A DNA stretch of 10,742 nt. It comes from Syntrophaceae bacterium UBA6078 (lineage in GTDB: Bacteria; Desulfobacterota; Syntrophia; Syntrophales; UBA2210). The notes under the pieces were generated by a model. That model searched no databases, was not told the origin of the DNA, and was given only the letters and a program-made list of their open reading frames with translations. Below are positions 1 through 7,399 of the stretch, piece by piece. A program made the position numbers and the translations under genes. Position 1 is the stretch's first letter. Every line of letters starts with the position of its first letter. The stretch covers positions 62,011 to 72,752 of the forward strand of contig DIXO01000021.1 in NCBI GenBank assembly GCA_002428735.1, in the 5' to 3' direction.

Positions 1-461
1 TGAATTACCAGCGGACTATCATCGTCCCCCCGGTCCTGAAAAGCCGGATCGAGATAACGGGTGACAGGGCCTCGGAGGAATACGTGAAGGCCTTCAGCCG
101 GTATATTGCGGCCCTGTCCTTCAGTTATTCTCCGGGCAGCGTGAAACCGCAATTCGACGAACTCCTCGCTCTTTACGCGCCGGAAGCGTTTCCGGAGGGG
201 AAGCGGGTCCTGTACGAACTTGCGGACAGGGTGATCACCACCCGGGTCACGAGCGTCTTCTTTATGGGAAAGCTATACGTGGACGGCGAGAAGAACCAGA
301 TCGAGATATCGGGGCAAAGAAGGCAGTACGTCGACGACCGCAAGGTGGAGGACGTCACGAAGACGTACCTCATCGATTACAGGATCTCGGACGGCAGGTT
401 CCAGGTCGTCAGGATATCGGAGAAGGAAGATGCGAACAGCCAGGCGGCGAGGTTGCCATGA
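1..461 (+). CDS. traE: TraE, F-type T4SS pilus assembly protein (5' end missing)
   Basis: The reading frame is open from base 3 with no start in the window, so this is the C-terminal 152 residues of a protein whose family is usually about 190 residues. The missing part should hold the short cytoplasmic tail and single membrane helix. What is visible fits the periplasmic VirB8-like domain of TraE: RTIIVPPVL near the left edge, then ITGDRASEEYVKAFSRYIAA, then FFMGKLYVDGEKNQIEISG and a C-terminal YRISDGRFQV strand. TraE is an inner-membrane protein needed for F-pilus assembly. A GTG at 84 is in frame but lies inside the conserved SEEYVK segment and has only a moderate purine run upstream, so I do not take it as the start. 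The stop overlaps the traK start (ATGA at 458-461). Family assignment rests on recalled motifs plus the traK-traB-traV order that follows. Confidence 0.85.
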   Translation, partial: NYQRTIIVPPVLKSRIEITGDRASEEYVKAFSRYIAALSFSYSPGSVKPQFDELLALYAPEAFPEGKRVLYELADRVITTRVTSVFFMGKLYVDGEKNQIEISGQRRQYVDDRKVEDVTKTYLIDYRISDGRFQVVRISEKEDANSQAARLP

Positions 462-1312
462 AAAAGAACATACTTGAAAAAAAGGCGGGGATGCTTCTCC
501 TTCTCACGCTGGCCGTTTCCATCCTCGGGAGCGCGGGCATCGCATCCAGCCAGGAAGAAAATGTCCCCGAAAACCGGGAAACGGCCGACGTACAGATCAC
601 GAAACTACCGGCGGAGGGCGCCGTGACCGTCATGCCCGAGGTCGCCCAGCCCGTCGAGCTGAGCAGCTCGGACGTGAACCGGATCACCTGCCAGGGCGAA
701 ATCAAGGACGTCGTCTACTCCAGGGAGAAGGGGATCACGGTCAAGTTCAGCGGCAGGGATGCTTTCGTCAAGTTCCGTACGGGCTTGAAGGACGGCAAGA
801 CCATGTACAGCACGACGCCGTCGGAGATCTTCATCGTCTGCGGCGATAACGTTTACAGCCTGATCGCTCTTCCCAAGAGAATCCCCGCCCGGTCCATCAG
901 GCTCTCCCCGGGAAATACGGAGAACATCAGGAAGAACAGGTCGCTTTTCGGCGCCCTCCCTTTCGAGAAGAAGGTCCTCTCCGCGATCCGAAGCCTCTAC
1001 ACGGAAGAGATTCCCGAGAGCTTCACCGTATCCACCCCCAACAAGAGAATCGATCTCTTTCGTGAGCTGGATCTCGTCCTTGCCAGGATAGCGGTGGTCG
1101 AAGGCGAGGGTATCCAGGTTAAGGAGTACCGCGGCACGCTCGCCGATGGGGACAAGGACAGGATCGAGCTCGGCGAAAAGGATTTTCTCCGAAACGAAAT
1201 CTCCACCGACCCCATCGCTGTCTCCCTGGACAGGCTCGTCCTGAAAAAGGGGGAGATCCTGAGAGCCTTCGTGGTCGAACCTCACCGGGAGGAACCGGGC
1301 GATGAAAGATAA
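458..1312 (+). CDS. traK: TraK, secretin-like core-complex protein of F-type T4SS
   Basis: This 284-residue exported protein corresponds to TraK, the VirB9 counterpart that forms the periplasmic/outer-membrane ring with TraB and TraV. Residues 1 to about 29 are a signal peptide (MKKNILEKK, then a Leu/Val/Ile-rich core, cleavage plausible after A29). The family hallmark VNRITC is at residues 73-78, followed by a beta-rich domain and the NVYSLIALPKRIPAR segment typical of TraK. It is somewhat longer than F TraK (about 242 residues), with the extra length partly in a linker between the signal peptide and the VNRI motif. The ATG has a GAGG at 449-452 and overlaps the traE stop as ATGA, indicating coupled translation. 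The 3' end overlaps traB by 11 bases. Two cysteines (C78, and one in FIVCGD) could form a disulfide. Confidence 0.88.
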   Translation: MKKNILEKKAGMLLLLTLAVSILGSAGIASSQEENVPENRETADVQITKLPAEGAVTVMPEVAQPVELSSSDVNRITCQGEIKDVVYSREKGITVKFSGRDAFVKFRTGLKDGKTMYSTTPSEIFIVCGDNVYSLIALPKRIPARSIRLSPGNTENIRKNRSLFGALPFEKKVLSAIRSLYTEEIPESFTVSTPNKRIDLFRELDLVLARIAVVEGEGIQVKEYRGTLADGDKDRIELGEKDFLRNEISTDPIAVSLDRLVLKKGEILRAFVVEPHREEPGDER

Positions 1313-2495
1313 GTTGAAGACCATCTGGGCGAACGTCACGCCGCGGCAAAAGCGGAACCTTGTACTCCTCGCCATGGCGACGGTGGTACTGGCGTTCAGC
1401 CTCGCGGGGTACCTTTTCAAGACGAGAGACGGCGGGACGGTTTCGGAAAAAGCCGCTCAGAAAAAGAAGGAGATCACCCTGGACGCCGGGCTCCTGGAAA
1501 AATCCGCCTACCTCGAAGGGCGAAAAGAGATCGCCAGGACCGAGGAGAAGCTCTCGCTTCTCCAGAAAGAACTGGACGAAATCAAGGAAGAGAAGGCGAA
1601 GGCCGTCCACGCGGGATCGAAGGAACCCCTTCCGGCGGTTCCGAAGCCGGCCGATCCATCAAAAGTGATCTCTTACCCCGTTCCGCCTTTGCCGCCTCCA
1701 CCCATTTCCTCGGCCGATCCATCCAAGGGTGGGCAGGCGTCCAAGCCCGCCGCGGAGACGACGGGTGACATCGAACTCGTCTCGAATCCGCAGGCGCAGA
1801 AACAGGATCAGAAGGCCGCCGAGGTAAAAAAAAACGAGAAGGGCGACTCGGTCTATCTGCCCCCTTCTTTCATGGAGGCGACCCTTCTTTCCGGCCTGGA
1901 CGCCCCGACGGTGGAGTCAGCGAAGGGGAATCCCGTCCCGGTTCTCCTGAGGATCAAGGACCTGGCCATCCTCCCCAACAAGGTCAAAGCGGACCTTAAA
2001 GGATGCTTTGTCATCGCCGAGGGACAGGGGAATCTTGCCGACGAGCGGGCGCACCTGAGGCTGGTGAACCTCTCCTGCTTGTCAAGGAAGGGCCAGGCCG
2101 TCATCGACCAGAAGATCAAGGGCTTCGTCGTCGATTCAGACGGGAAGATCGGCCTCAGGGGAACGGTGGTCTCCAAGATGGGATCCGCCATCGCGCGATC
2201 CGTCCTTGCCGGGTTCTTCGGCGGAGTCGGAGACGCCCTACGGTCCGCCACCGTGACCTCCAGCATAAGCGCGCTCGGCACGACCCAGACCGTGGATCCC
2301 GGGCAGATCGCCCAAGCGGGGCTGGGAAGCGGCCTCGCCCAAGGGGCGCACGAGCTCCAGAAGTTCTATCTGGAACTCGCCAAACAGAGCATGCCTGTGA
2401 TTGAGGTTGGGGCCACGCGGAACATCACCCTTGTAGTGAGCGAGGGGGTCGATTTGGAGATCAAGGAAAAATCAGGAGGGAAGAGGCAGAAATGA
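1302..2495 (+). CDS. traB: TraB, VirB10-like envelope-spanning scaffold of F-type T4SS
   Basis: This 397-residue protein has the layout of TraB/VirB10. It has a short basic cytoplasmic N-terminus, one membrane helix at about residues 19-39, and a Lys/Glu-rich coiled coil at about 48-105. A proline-rich periplasmic spacer follows at about 108-150 (including PVPPLPPPP), and the C-terminal VirB10 beta-barrel domain begins near VYLPPSFMEATLLSGLDAP (184-202). The Gly/Ala-rich hydrophobic stretch at about 297-325 (SVLAGFFGGVGDALRSA) matches the position of the outer-membrane antenna helices of VirB10 proteins. TraB connects the inner membrane to the TraK/TraV ring. It is shorter than F TraB (about 475 residues), mainly in the spacer. 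The start has a strong GGGAGGAA at 1287-1294. A run of nine A at 1826-1834 lies in the spacer. The stop overlaps the traV start as ATGA. Confidence 0.9.
   Translation: MKDKLKTIWANVTPRQKRNLVLLAMATVVLAFSLAGYLFKTRDGGTVSEKAAQKKKEITLDAGLLEKSAYLEGRKEIARTEEKLSLLQKELDEIKEEKAKAVHAGSKEPLPAVPKPADPSKVISYPVPPLPPPPISSADPSKGGQASKPAAETTGDIELVSNPQAQKQDQKAAEVKKNEKGDSVYLPPSFMEATLLSGLDAPTVESAKGNPVPVLLRIKDLAILPNKVKADLKGCFVIAEGQGNLADERAHLRLVNLSCLSRKGQAVIDQKIKGFVVDSDGKIGLRGTVVSKMGSAIARSVLAGFFGGVGDALRSATVTSSISALGTTQTVDPGQIAQAGLGSGLAQGAHELQKFYLELAKQSMPVIEVGATRNITLVVSEGVDLEIKEKSGGKRQK
1826..1834 (+). other. A9 homopolymer inside traB
   Basis: Nine consecutive A encode part of a Lys-Lys-Asn stretch in the low-complexity spacer of TraB. 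The surrounding DNA is GC-rich, so the run stands out as a possible slippage site. Confidence 0.5.
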
Positions 2496-2935
2496 AACGG
2501 GTCCTGTGTCTATTAACGTTAACCGCCCTGCTCGGCGGCTGCTCGGTCCTGAATCCATACAAGAGCGAGTTCACCTGCCCGCAAAAGGTAAACGGCAAGT
2601 GCGTGGGCGTGGAGACGGCCTACGACGAGTCCCTGCAGAAAAAAAATAAAGACGGAAGCCTTGAGCCTGCAACCAAAAACTCAACGGGCAAAGCGGTGAC
2701 CGGGCCGGCACAAAAGGTCAATCTTCTCTACCAGGAGGAAGTCTACCGGAAACTCGTCGGGCTCTTGAGGGTTCCGGTCACGCCGCTCGTCGCGCCTCCC
2801 CGAATCATGAGGGTGCTTCTCCTCCCTTACAAGGGCGACGGAGGGGAACTCTTCATGCCGAGATACGTCTACTTCATGGCTGACGATCCCCGGTGGATCA
2901 TGGGCGGCTACCTGAAGGAAGGAGCGGCCGACTGA
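2492..2935 (+). CDS. traV: TraV, outer-membrane lipoprotein of the T4SS core complex
   Basis: This 147-residue protein starts with a lipoprotein signal peptide ending in the lipobox L14-G-G-C17, so the mature protein would be lipidated at C17. Shortly after comes the TraV-type segment NPYKSEFTCPQKVNGKC, with C29 and C37 spaced as in the family, then an AYDES turn. A low-complexity polar linker follows, and then a C-terminal half with two hydrophobic strands (VTPLVAPPRIMRVLLLPY). TraV (VirB7-like) anchors the TraK-TraB ring in the outer membrane. It is slightly shorter than F TraV (about 171 residues). Ribosome-binding sequence AGGAGG lies at 2474-2479, with a nearer GAGG at 2483-2486. The stop shares one base with the traC start. 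A run of eight A at 2639-2646 lies in the linker. Assignment rests on the lipobox, the cysteine pair and the gene order. Confidence 0.85.
   Translation: MKRVLCLLTLTALLGGCSVLNPYKSEFTCPQKVNGKCVGVETAYDESLQKKNKDGSLEPATKNSTGKAVTGPAQKVNLLYQEEVYRKLVGLLRVPVTPLVAPPRIMRVLLLPYKGDGGELFMPRYVYFMADDPRWIMGGYLKEGAAD
2639..2646 (+). other. A8 homopolymer inside traV
   Basis: Eight consecutive A in the polar linker of TraV encode Lys-Lys plus the start of Asn. Like the traB run it lies in a spacer rather than a folded domain. Confidence 0.45.
2915..2924 (+). promoter_or_regulatory. Ribosome-binding sequence deciding the traC start
   Basis: The purine run AAGGAAGGAG lies 10 bases before ATG 2935 and inside the end of traV. 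It supports ATG 2935 over the in-frame GTG at 2893 as the traC start, and goes with the TGATG stop-start overlap expected for coupled translation. Confidence 0.6.
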
Positions 2936-5427
2936 TGGGGAAGCTCTTTGACGTGATCTTCGGCGCCCGCGGGGGAATGACCCGCAAGGATCTCCGAAAC
3001 CTGACCCGCAGGGACCGGTTTTCCGATTATCTCCCCTGGATCGCTTACGACGGGGAAACGGAAGCATACCACAACGCGGACGGCACCAGGGGCTTTCTCT
3101 GGGAATGCAGTCCGCTCTGCTTCGCAGGGGAAAAGACCCTCTTCACCCTGGAGGGACTCTTCCGGCTGGGGCTTCCGCACGGGTCCGTCATGCAGTTCAT
3201 CCTTCACGCGGACAGCCACATCGATCCCTACATCGCGGCGTACCGGTCGGGGAAAACGCGCGATCTCGCGATCGTTCACGAGGCCTCCGAGAAGTTTGCC
3301 GCCTTCCTTGAGAAGGGCGTGGAGGGCATGGATATCTTCCTCAAAACCCCTCTGAGAAATTTCCGTCTCTTCGTGGCGGTGAAGTTCCCGGAAGAGCGGG
3401 AGATGAAGCTCCACGCGAAGGATCTTTCCAACTCTATCCTGGAGATCCTGAGGGGGGCGGACCTCTATCCCAGGCCCGTGCCCCCCCATGTGCTCGTCGA
3501 CTGGATGCGCAGATACCTGAACGACGTTCCTTCCCCGAATAACGACGCCTACGATGATTCAATTCCGATCCGGAAACAGGTGATCTTCTCCGATACGGTC
3601 ATCGAAAAATCCATGGACCGAGTGAAGGTAGGGAACCGGTATTTCCGCTGCACCACGGTAAAACACTATCCCAAGGAAGTGGACCCGCTCCAGACGAACG
3701 AGCTCTTCGGGGGCGTGTGGGGAGTGGTCTCCGACGCCAACCAGATCACGACGCCGTTTTTCTTCGCGCTGAACGTCGTGTTTCACAATCTCAAGTCGAA
3801 GCTCCACACGAAGTGCAATCTCGTTTTGCAGCAGCAAGGGGTGGGAAGCTTCGCACCGTCCCTCATGCGTAAGAAGGATGAGTACATGACCGCGGTTGAC
3901 GAGGTGGAGAAGGGGACCCCTTTCGTGAGGGTGATTCCGATCCTCTGGGTCTGGGGAGACAACGAAAAGACCGTGAGTGAATCGATCGTGAGGGCCAAAC
4001 GGATGTGGGAAGCTCAGGGCTACGTCATGCAGGAGGACAGGGGGATTCTGCCCGTCCTCTTTCTCTCGTCCCTTCCCTTCGGCCTCTATGACCGGGACGA
4101 CAACGTCGACAACCTCGATCGGGACTTTATCGCGCCCTGTGACAGCGTAGCGGTGACCCTCCCCGTCCAGGCGGACTTCTCCGGCGGAGGAAGGCCGAGT
4201 CTCATCTTCATCGGGAGAAAGGGGCAACCCTGTTCCATGGACGTTTTCGACCGGCACGCAAACAATCACAACATCTTCATAGCCGCATCATCGGGAAGCG
4301 GGAAATCTTTTTTGGTCAACTATCTCGTGTACAACTACTTTGCCTCGAACTCCCTCATCCGCATCGTGGACATCGGCGGCTCCTACAAGAAGATGACGAG
4401 GCTCTTCAGCGCCCGTTTCCTCGATTTCTCCGAGCAATCGAGGATTTGCATGAACCCGTTTACGAACGTCATGGATCCCGCGGGGGATCTCCCCGTTATC
4501 GCCTCCATCGTCCTGCAGATGGTCTACTCGTCCACGGACATCGTCCCGGAAGACACGGCTGAGACGGCCATGTCGCTCATCAAGTCGGCGGTCAAGTGGG
4601 CCTGGCGGACGGAGGGATCGGATGCCTCGATCGACACCGTCTATGAGTACCTGTCCACCTTCCCCGAGCACGCGGAAGAGTTCGATTCCTGCCACGAGAA
4701 TGATATCGCAGCATTCCGGTCCCTTGCCCGCAACCTCTCGTTCAACCTGACGGAGTTCACGAGCGGGCACCTCTACGGGAAATGGTTCAACGGGACTTCC
4801 GATTTCAACATCGCGGGAGACGAGTTCGTCGTCCTCGAACTGGAACATCTCAAGCCCCAGAAGGAGCTCTTCAAGGTCATCACCCTTCAGGTGATCAACG
4901 CGGTCACCCAGGACCTCTACATTTCCGACCGGTCGAGACCCAGGTTCATCATTTTCGACGAGGCGTGGCAGTTCATGCAGGAGGGAAGCTCGCTTAAAGG
5001 GGTGATCGAGGAAGGATATCGCCGGGCAAGAAAGTACGGCGGAAGCTTCACAGTCATCACCCAGTCCATCCTCGATCTGAAGCAGTTCGGGAGCATCGGG
5101 GACGTGATCCGCTCGAACAGCGCCTTCAAATTCTACCTGGAATCGAGCGACTTCGACCGGGCGAAGCTGGAGGGCCTGATCGAGCACGAGGGGTTTGCCC
5201 TCAAGATCCTGAAGTCGGTCCGGAGCAACAAGCCCAAGTACTCGGAGATCTTCATGGATACTCCGTTCGGCCAGGGCGTGGCCAGGCTCGCCGTGGATCC
5301 TTTTTCCTATTATCTCTACACCTCCGACGCGGCGGAAATCGCCGAGATCGAATCCCTCGTGGATCAAGGAATGAGTTATGGCGAAGCGATCAACGAAATG
5401 GTCAAGAGATACAGGACGGCCGGTTAG
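2935..5427 (+). CDS. traC: TraC, VirB4-like pilus-assembly ATPase
   Basis: This 830-residue cytoplasmic ATPase powers F-pilus assembly at the inner-membrane face of the T4SS. The N-terminal TraC domain is recognisable (DYLPWIAYDGETEAYHNADG, then GFLWECSPL). The P-loop domain has Walker A at residues 451-458 (ASSGSGKS, with G456-K457-S458), Walker B at 671-676 (FIIFDE) followed by AWQFM, and a TQS motif at 709-711 as in VirB4 proteins. Its length is close to F TraC (about 875 residues). I chose ATG 2935, which gives a TGATG junction with traV and sits 10 bases after the purine run AAGGAAGGAG (2915-2924). A GTG 14 codons upstream is possible but lies inside traV with a poorer context. No catalytic residue looks lost. 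The last 50 bases overlap the next gene. Confidence 0.95.
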   Translation: MGKLFDVIFGARGGMTRKDLRNLTRRDRFSDYLPWIAYDGETEAYHNADGTRGFLWECSPLCFAGEKTLFTLEGLFRLGLPHGSVMQFILHADSHIDPYIAAYRSGKTRDLAIVHEASEKFAAFLEKGVEGMDIFLKTPLRNFRLFVAVKFPEEREMKLHAKDLSNSILEILRGADLYPRPVPPHVLVDWMRRYLNDVPSPNNDAYDDSIPIRKQVIFSDTVIEKSMDRVKVGNRYFRCTTVKHYPKEVDPLQTNELFGGVWGVVSDANQITTPFFFALNVVFHNLKSKLHTKCNLVLQQQGVGSFAPSLMRKKDEYMTAVDEVEKGTPFVRVIPILWVWGDNEKTVSESIVRAKRMWEAQGYVMQEDRGILPVLFLSSLPFGLYDRDDNVDNLDRDFIAPCDSVAVTLPVQADFSGGGRPSLIFIGRKGQPCSMDVFDRHANNHNIFIAASSGSGKSFLVNYLVYNYFASNSLIRIVDIGGSYKKMTRLFSARFLDFSEQSRICMNPFTNVMDPAGDLPVIASIVLQMVYSSTDIVPEDTAETAMSLIKSAVKWAWRTEGSDASIDTVYEYLSTFPEHAEEFDSCHENDIAAFRSLARNLSFNLTEFTSGHLYGKWFNGTSDFNIAGDEFVVLELEHLKPQKELFKVITLQVINAVTQDLYISDRSRPRFIIFDEAWQFMQEGSSLKGVIEEGYRRARKYGGSFTVITQSILDLKQFGSIGDVIRSNSAFKFYLESSDFDRAKLEGLIEHEGFALKILKSVRSNKPKYSEIFMDTPFGQGVARLAVDPFSYYLYTSDAAEIAEIESLVDQGMSYGEAINEMVKRYRTAG
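5366..5370 (+). promoter_or_regulatory. Ribosome-binding sequence inside traC for the traN-like gene
   Basis: AAGGA stands 7 bases before ATG 5378. It is the main reason to accept a start that overlaps traC by 50 bases. No other ATG occurs in this frame before the signal-peptide core, which follows directly after the end of traC. Confidence 0.6.
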
Positions 5428-7399
5428 GGTCCTGATTCTTCTTCTCCTGTGCTTCGCCCCGGGGATAGTCCATGCCGCGGGTTCCGGCGATCCCGGTCAG
5501 GCGGGAGACGATCTCGGGAATGCCGCCGTCCAGAGGTTCGGATCGCCTGACTGCATCAACAGAGAGATCTCCGTCCCCATGACCTCCCGCGACACGCCCA
5601 TGCGGACTTTGGACGGGAACAAATCCTTTACCGCCCAGCTTCTATGTCCGTCCTCACGAAAGTTCATCGAGGTATCCATCCAGGTCGGGGGTTCCGGCGA
5701 TCTTTCGCAGGTCGCGGTGAGCCAAGATCTCGACATGGACGGGAACACGGATTTCGTCTTCTCCGTTCCCTTCCCCGTGTCCGGGGTCTGCGCAAACGGA
5801 GTCATCGCATGCGACGCCGGCACCTGGGGGAACTGTCGCTATTATCGCTGGAGCGCGGATTCATCCGCTCGGGTGGGGCTTTCGGGAGCGGCCGTCTCGG
5901 ACCTCGGTGGCTGCTACTGCGTCAACACGAGCTGCGGAAGCAACCTCGTCCAGGGAAACATGTCGACCGTTCTCCGTGACCTGGGCGGAGGCGTCTCCGG
6001 CGCCATTCAGGCCGTGAACCGGAAATACGCCGTCACCGACGTAAAAGAGGAAGGATCTACGATCACTTATTACGGCCAGGACGCGGGGCAGTGCTCCGGT
6101 TCTCCCGGCCCGTACGGATCGAGCTCGCCGGAGCAATACTACAGCACGGGAAGCGACGCCGGCCTCGCGAACGCCAAGGACGCGGAACAGATTTCCCAAG
6201 CGGGAGCCCCGGCCAGCTACTACAGCCTGATCGCCAACTCCCAGGCCGCCCAGGAGAGCCAGGGCGATTACCGGCAGTGTTCCATCATCCGGAACATCAC
6301 TGTGACCACGATGACAGGGTGCTCATCCCCAGGAGATTCCCTGGACCCGTCGTCGAACGGTTGCACCATCAACGACCTGAGCCCTTACCCGCGGACCATC
6401 AAGACCCACGACGGGGGGAGCGGCGGAAGCTGCTATTTCCCCCAGCCCGGAAGTATCACCTCTTCCGGCGGGAGCCTCTACATCGGGAATTACCTCTGTG
6501 GAGACCCGCACGGCGGCGTGGTGAAGAACGCACGCATCCGGTTCCTGTGCGGCGGAGCGCAGGTCATCGTCTATTCCTGCGAGTACGAGACGGCGACGAT
6601 CGCCTGCCCCTCCAGCGACCTCGAATGGATCGAGGGCTGGTACTACACGTCTAACGCGTACCATGTCGACTGTCCTTTTGGTTATTCGGACGGGCTCTGC
6701 AATGGCCTGTGCTGCTTGAAACCGGCCGACAGGACGGACGTCATCGATGACACCGTGGACAACCGCTGCCTTGCCTATGAGTCTGATACTCAATGCCGTC
6801 TCAGGGACGAGCAAACGGACGGGGTCTACACCTTTAATAACTTCAATCCCACTTCCCTGTCGCCCCTCTCGTCCTGCCGGACCTTTACGGGATACCTTCC
6901 CCACGACGTATGCCGCGACTGGTGGCGCAAGGACAGGACCTACATCTGCGAGACCCCGGGCCGGTACGGTTTCACGGACACCAAAAGAAGAGTTGACGCC
7001 GTCTACTCTTCGAGTTCGGCAAATTCCGGCTCCCTTGTCTATACCGACCTCAGGAAGGACGCGGACGGATCGTGGAAAACGGAGAGCGTCACCTCGTCAC
7101 TGGGGGTGGTTGCGCAAGGATCTTCTTCCAATTCCTGCGACCAGGCCTGCAAGACCAAAAAACTCAAGTCCGACACCCAGGCCGGAAAAACGGGAAACAA
7201 GACGCAGTACCAGAAGAGCGCGGCGGCCTACGACTTCTTTTACCGGCTCTGCCGAAATGGGGTCTGCCCGACGGGCGACGGCGAAGAGGTCGTCAACGCC
7301 TGCGGCTGCCTCAACGACTTTTCCGAGGCGGCGTCGGTGCTTTCGGTCCTCGACGCCGCGGGCAAGGACCTGATCTGCACGACGGGGGCCAGGTACTGA
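5378..7399 (+). CDS. traN: TraN-like secreted cysteine-rich protein (probable mating-pair stabilisation)
   Basis: This 673-residue exported protein has a signal peptide at about residues 1-33 (basic stretch, VLILLLLCF core, VHA cleavage region) and about 33 cysteines in the mature part. An acidic calcium-loop-like motif DLDMDGNTDF is at 117-126. A Gln/Ala/Tyr-rich middle (about 245-300) separates two cysteine-rich regions. The latter part has DEQTDGVYTF, then C512-R-D-W-W516 and RTYIC524, resembling the Cys-Trp / aromatic-x-C pattern of TraN proteins. The C-terminus has C642-G-C644 followed by NDFSEAASVL and C667. TraN is an outer-membrane, disulfide-rich protein that contacts recipient surface proteins and stabilises mating pairs. 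F TraN is slightly shorter with fewer cysteines and is encoded later, after trbC; here the gene follows traC directly. Assignment to TraN is by cysteine pattern and context only; another secreted T4SS accessory protein is possible. Confidence 0.6.
   Translation: MAKRSTKWSRDTGRPVRVLILLLLCFAPGIVHAAGSGDPGQAGDDLGNAAVQRFGSPDCINREISVPMTSRDTPMRTLDGNKSFTAQLLCPSSRKFIEVSIQVGGSGDLSQVAVSQDLDMDGNTDFVFSVPFPVSGVCANGVIACDAGTWGNCRYYRWSADSSARVGLSGAAVSDLGGCYCVNTSCGSNLVQGNMSTVLRDLGGGVSGAIQAVNRKYAVTDVKEEGSTITYYGQDAGQCSGSPGPYGSSSPEQYYSTGSDAGLANAKDAEQISQAGAPASYYSLIANSQAAQESQGDYRQCSIIRNITVTTMTGCSSPGDSLDPSSNGCTINDLSPYPRTIKTHDGGSGGSCYFPQPGSITSSGGSLYIGNYLCGDPHGGVVKNARIRFLCGGAQVIVYSCEYETATIACPSSDLEWIEGWYYTSNAYHVDCPFGYSDGLCNGLCCLKPADRTDVIDDTVDNRCLAYESDTQCRLRDEQTDGVYTFNNFNPTSLSPLSSCRTFTGYLPHDVCRDWWRKDRTYICETPGRYGFTDTKRRVDAVYSSSSANSGSLVYTDLRKDADGSWKTESVTSSLGVVAQGSSSNSCDQACKTKKLKSDTQAGKTGNKTQYQKSAAAYDFFYRLCRNGVCPTGDGEEVVNACGCLNDFSEAASVLSVLDAAGKDLICTTGARY
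5726..5755 (+). other. Calcium-loop-like motif in the TraN-like protein
   Basis: Residues 117-126 of the TraN-like protein read DLDMDGNTDF, with acidic or Asn side chains at loop positions 1, 3, 5, 7 and 9 and Gly at 6, as in EF-hand/dockerin-type calcium loops. No second half with the usual position-12 acid is clear, so calcium binding is inference. The neighbouring giant protein has nearly the same motif. Confidence 0.45.

Noticed and set aside
84..461. GTG at 84 as start of a 125-residue protein
   Set aside because: The frame continues upstream to the window edge with conserved TraE sequence (IIVPPVL, ITGDRASEE), and the GTG codes a Val inside the conserved SEEYVK segment.
605..1420. 271-residue minus-strand open frame across traK/traB
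   Set aside because: It opposes well-supported traK and traB, has no family features, and open antisense frames are common in GC-rich codon-biased genes.
2893..2934. In-frame GTG at 2893 as traC start
   Set aside because: ATG 2935 has a TGATG coupling with traV, a good purine run upstream, and starts at the usual TraC N-terminus; the extra 14 residues resemble nothing in the family.
4288..5367. 359-residue minus-strand open frame inside traC
   Set aside because: It lies wholly within the ATPase domain coding region of traC and has Asp/Glu/Arg/Gly-heavy composition typical of antisense shadow frames.
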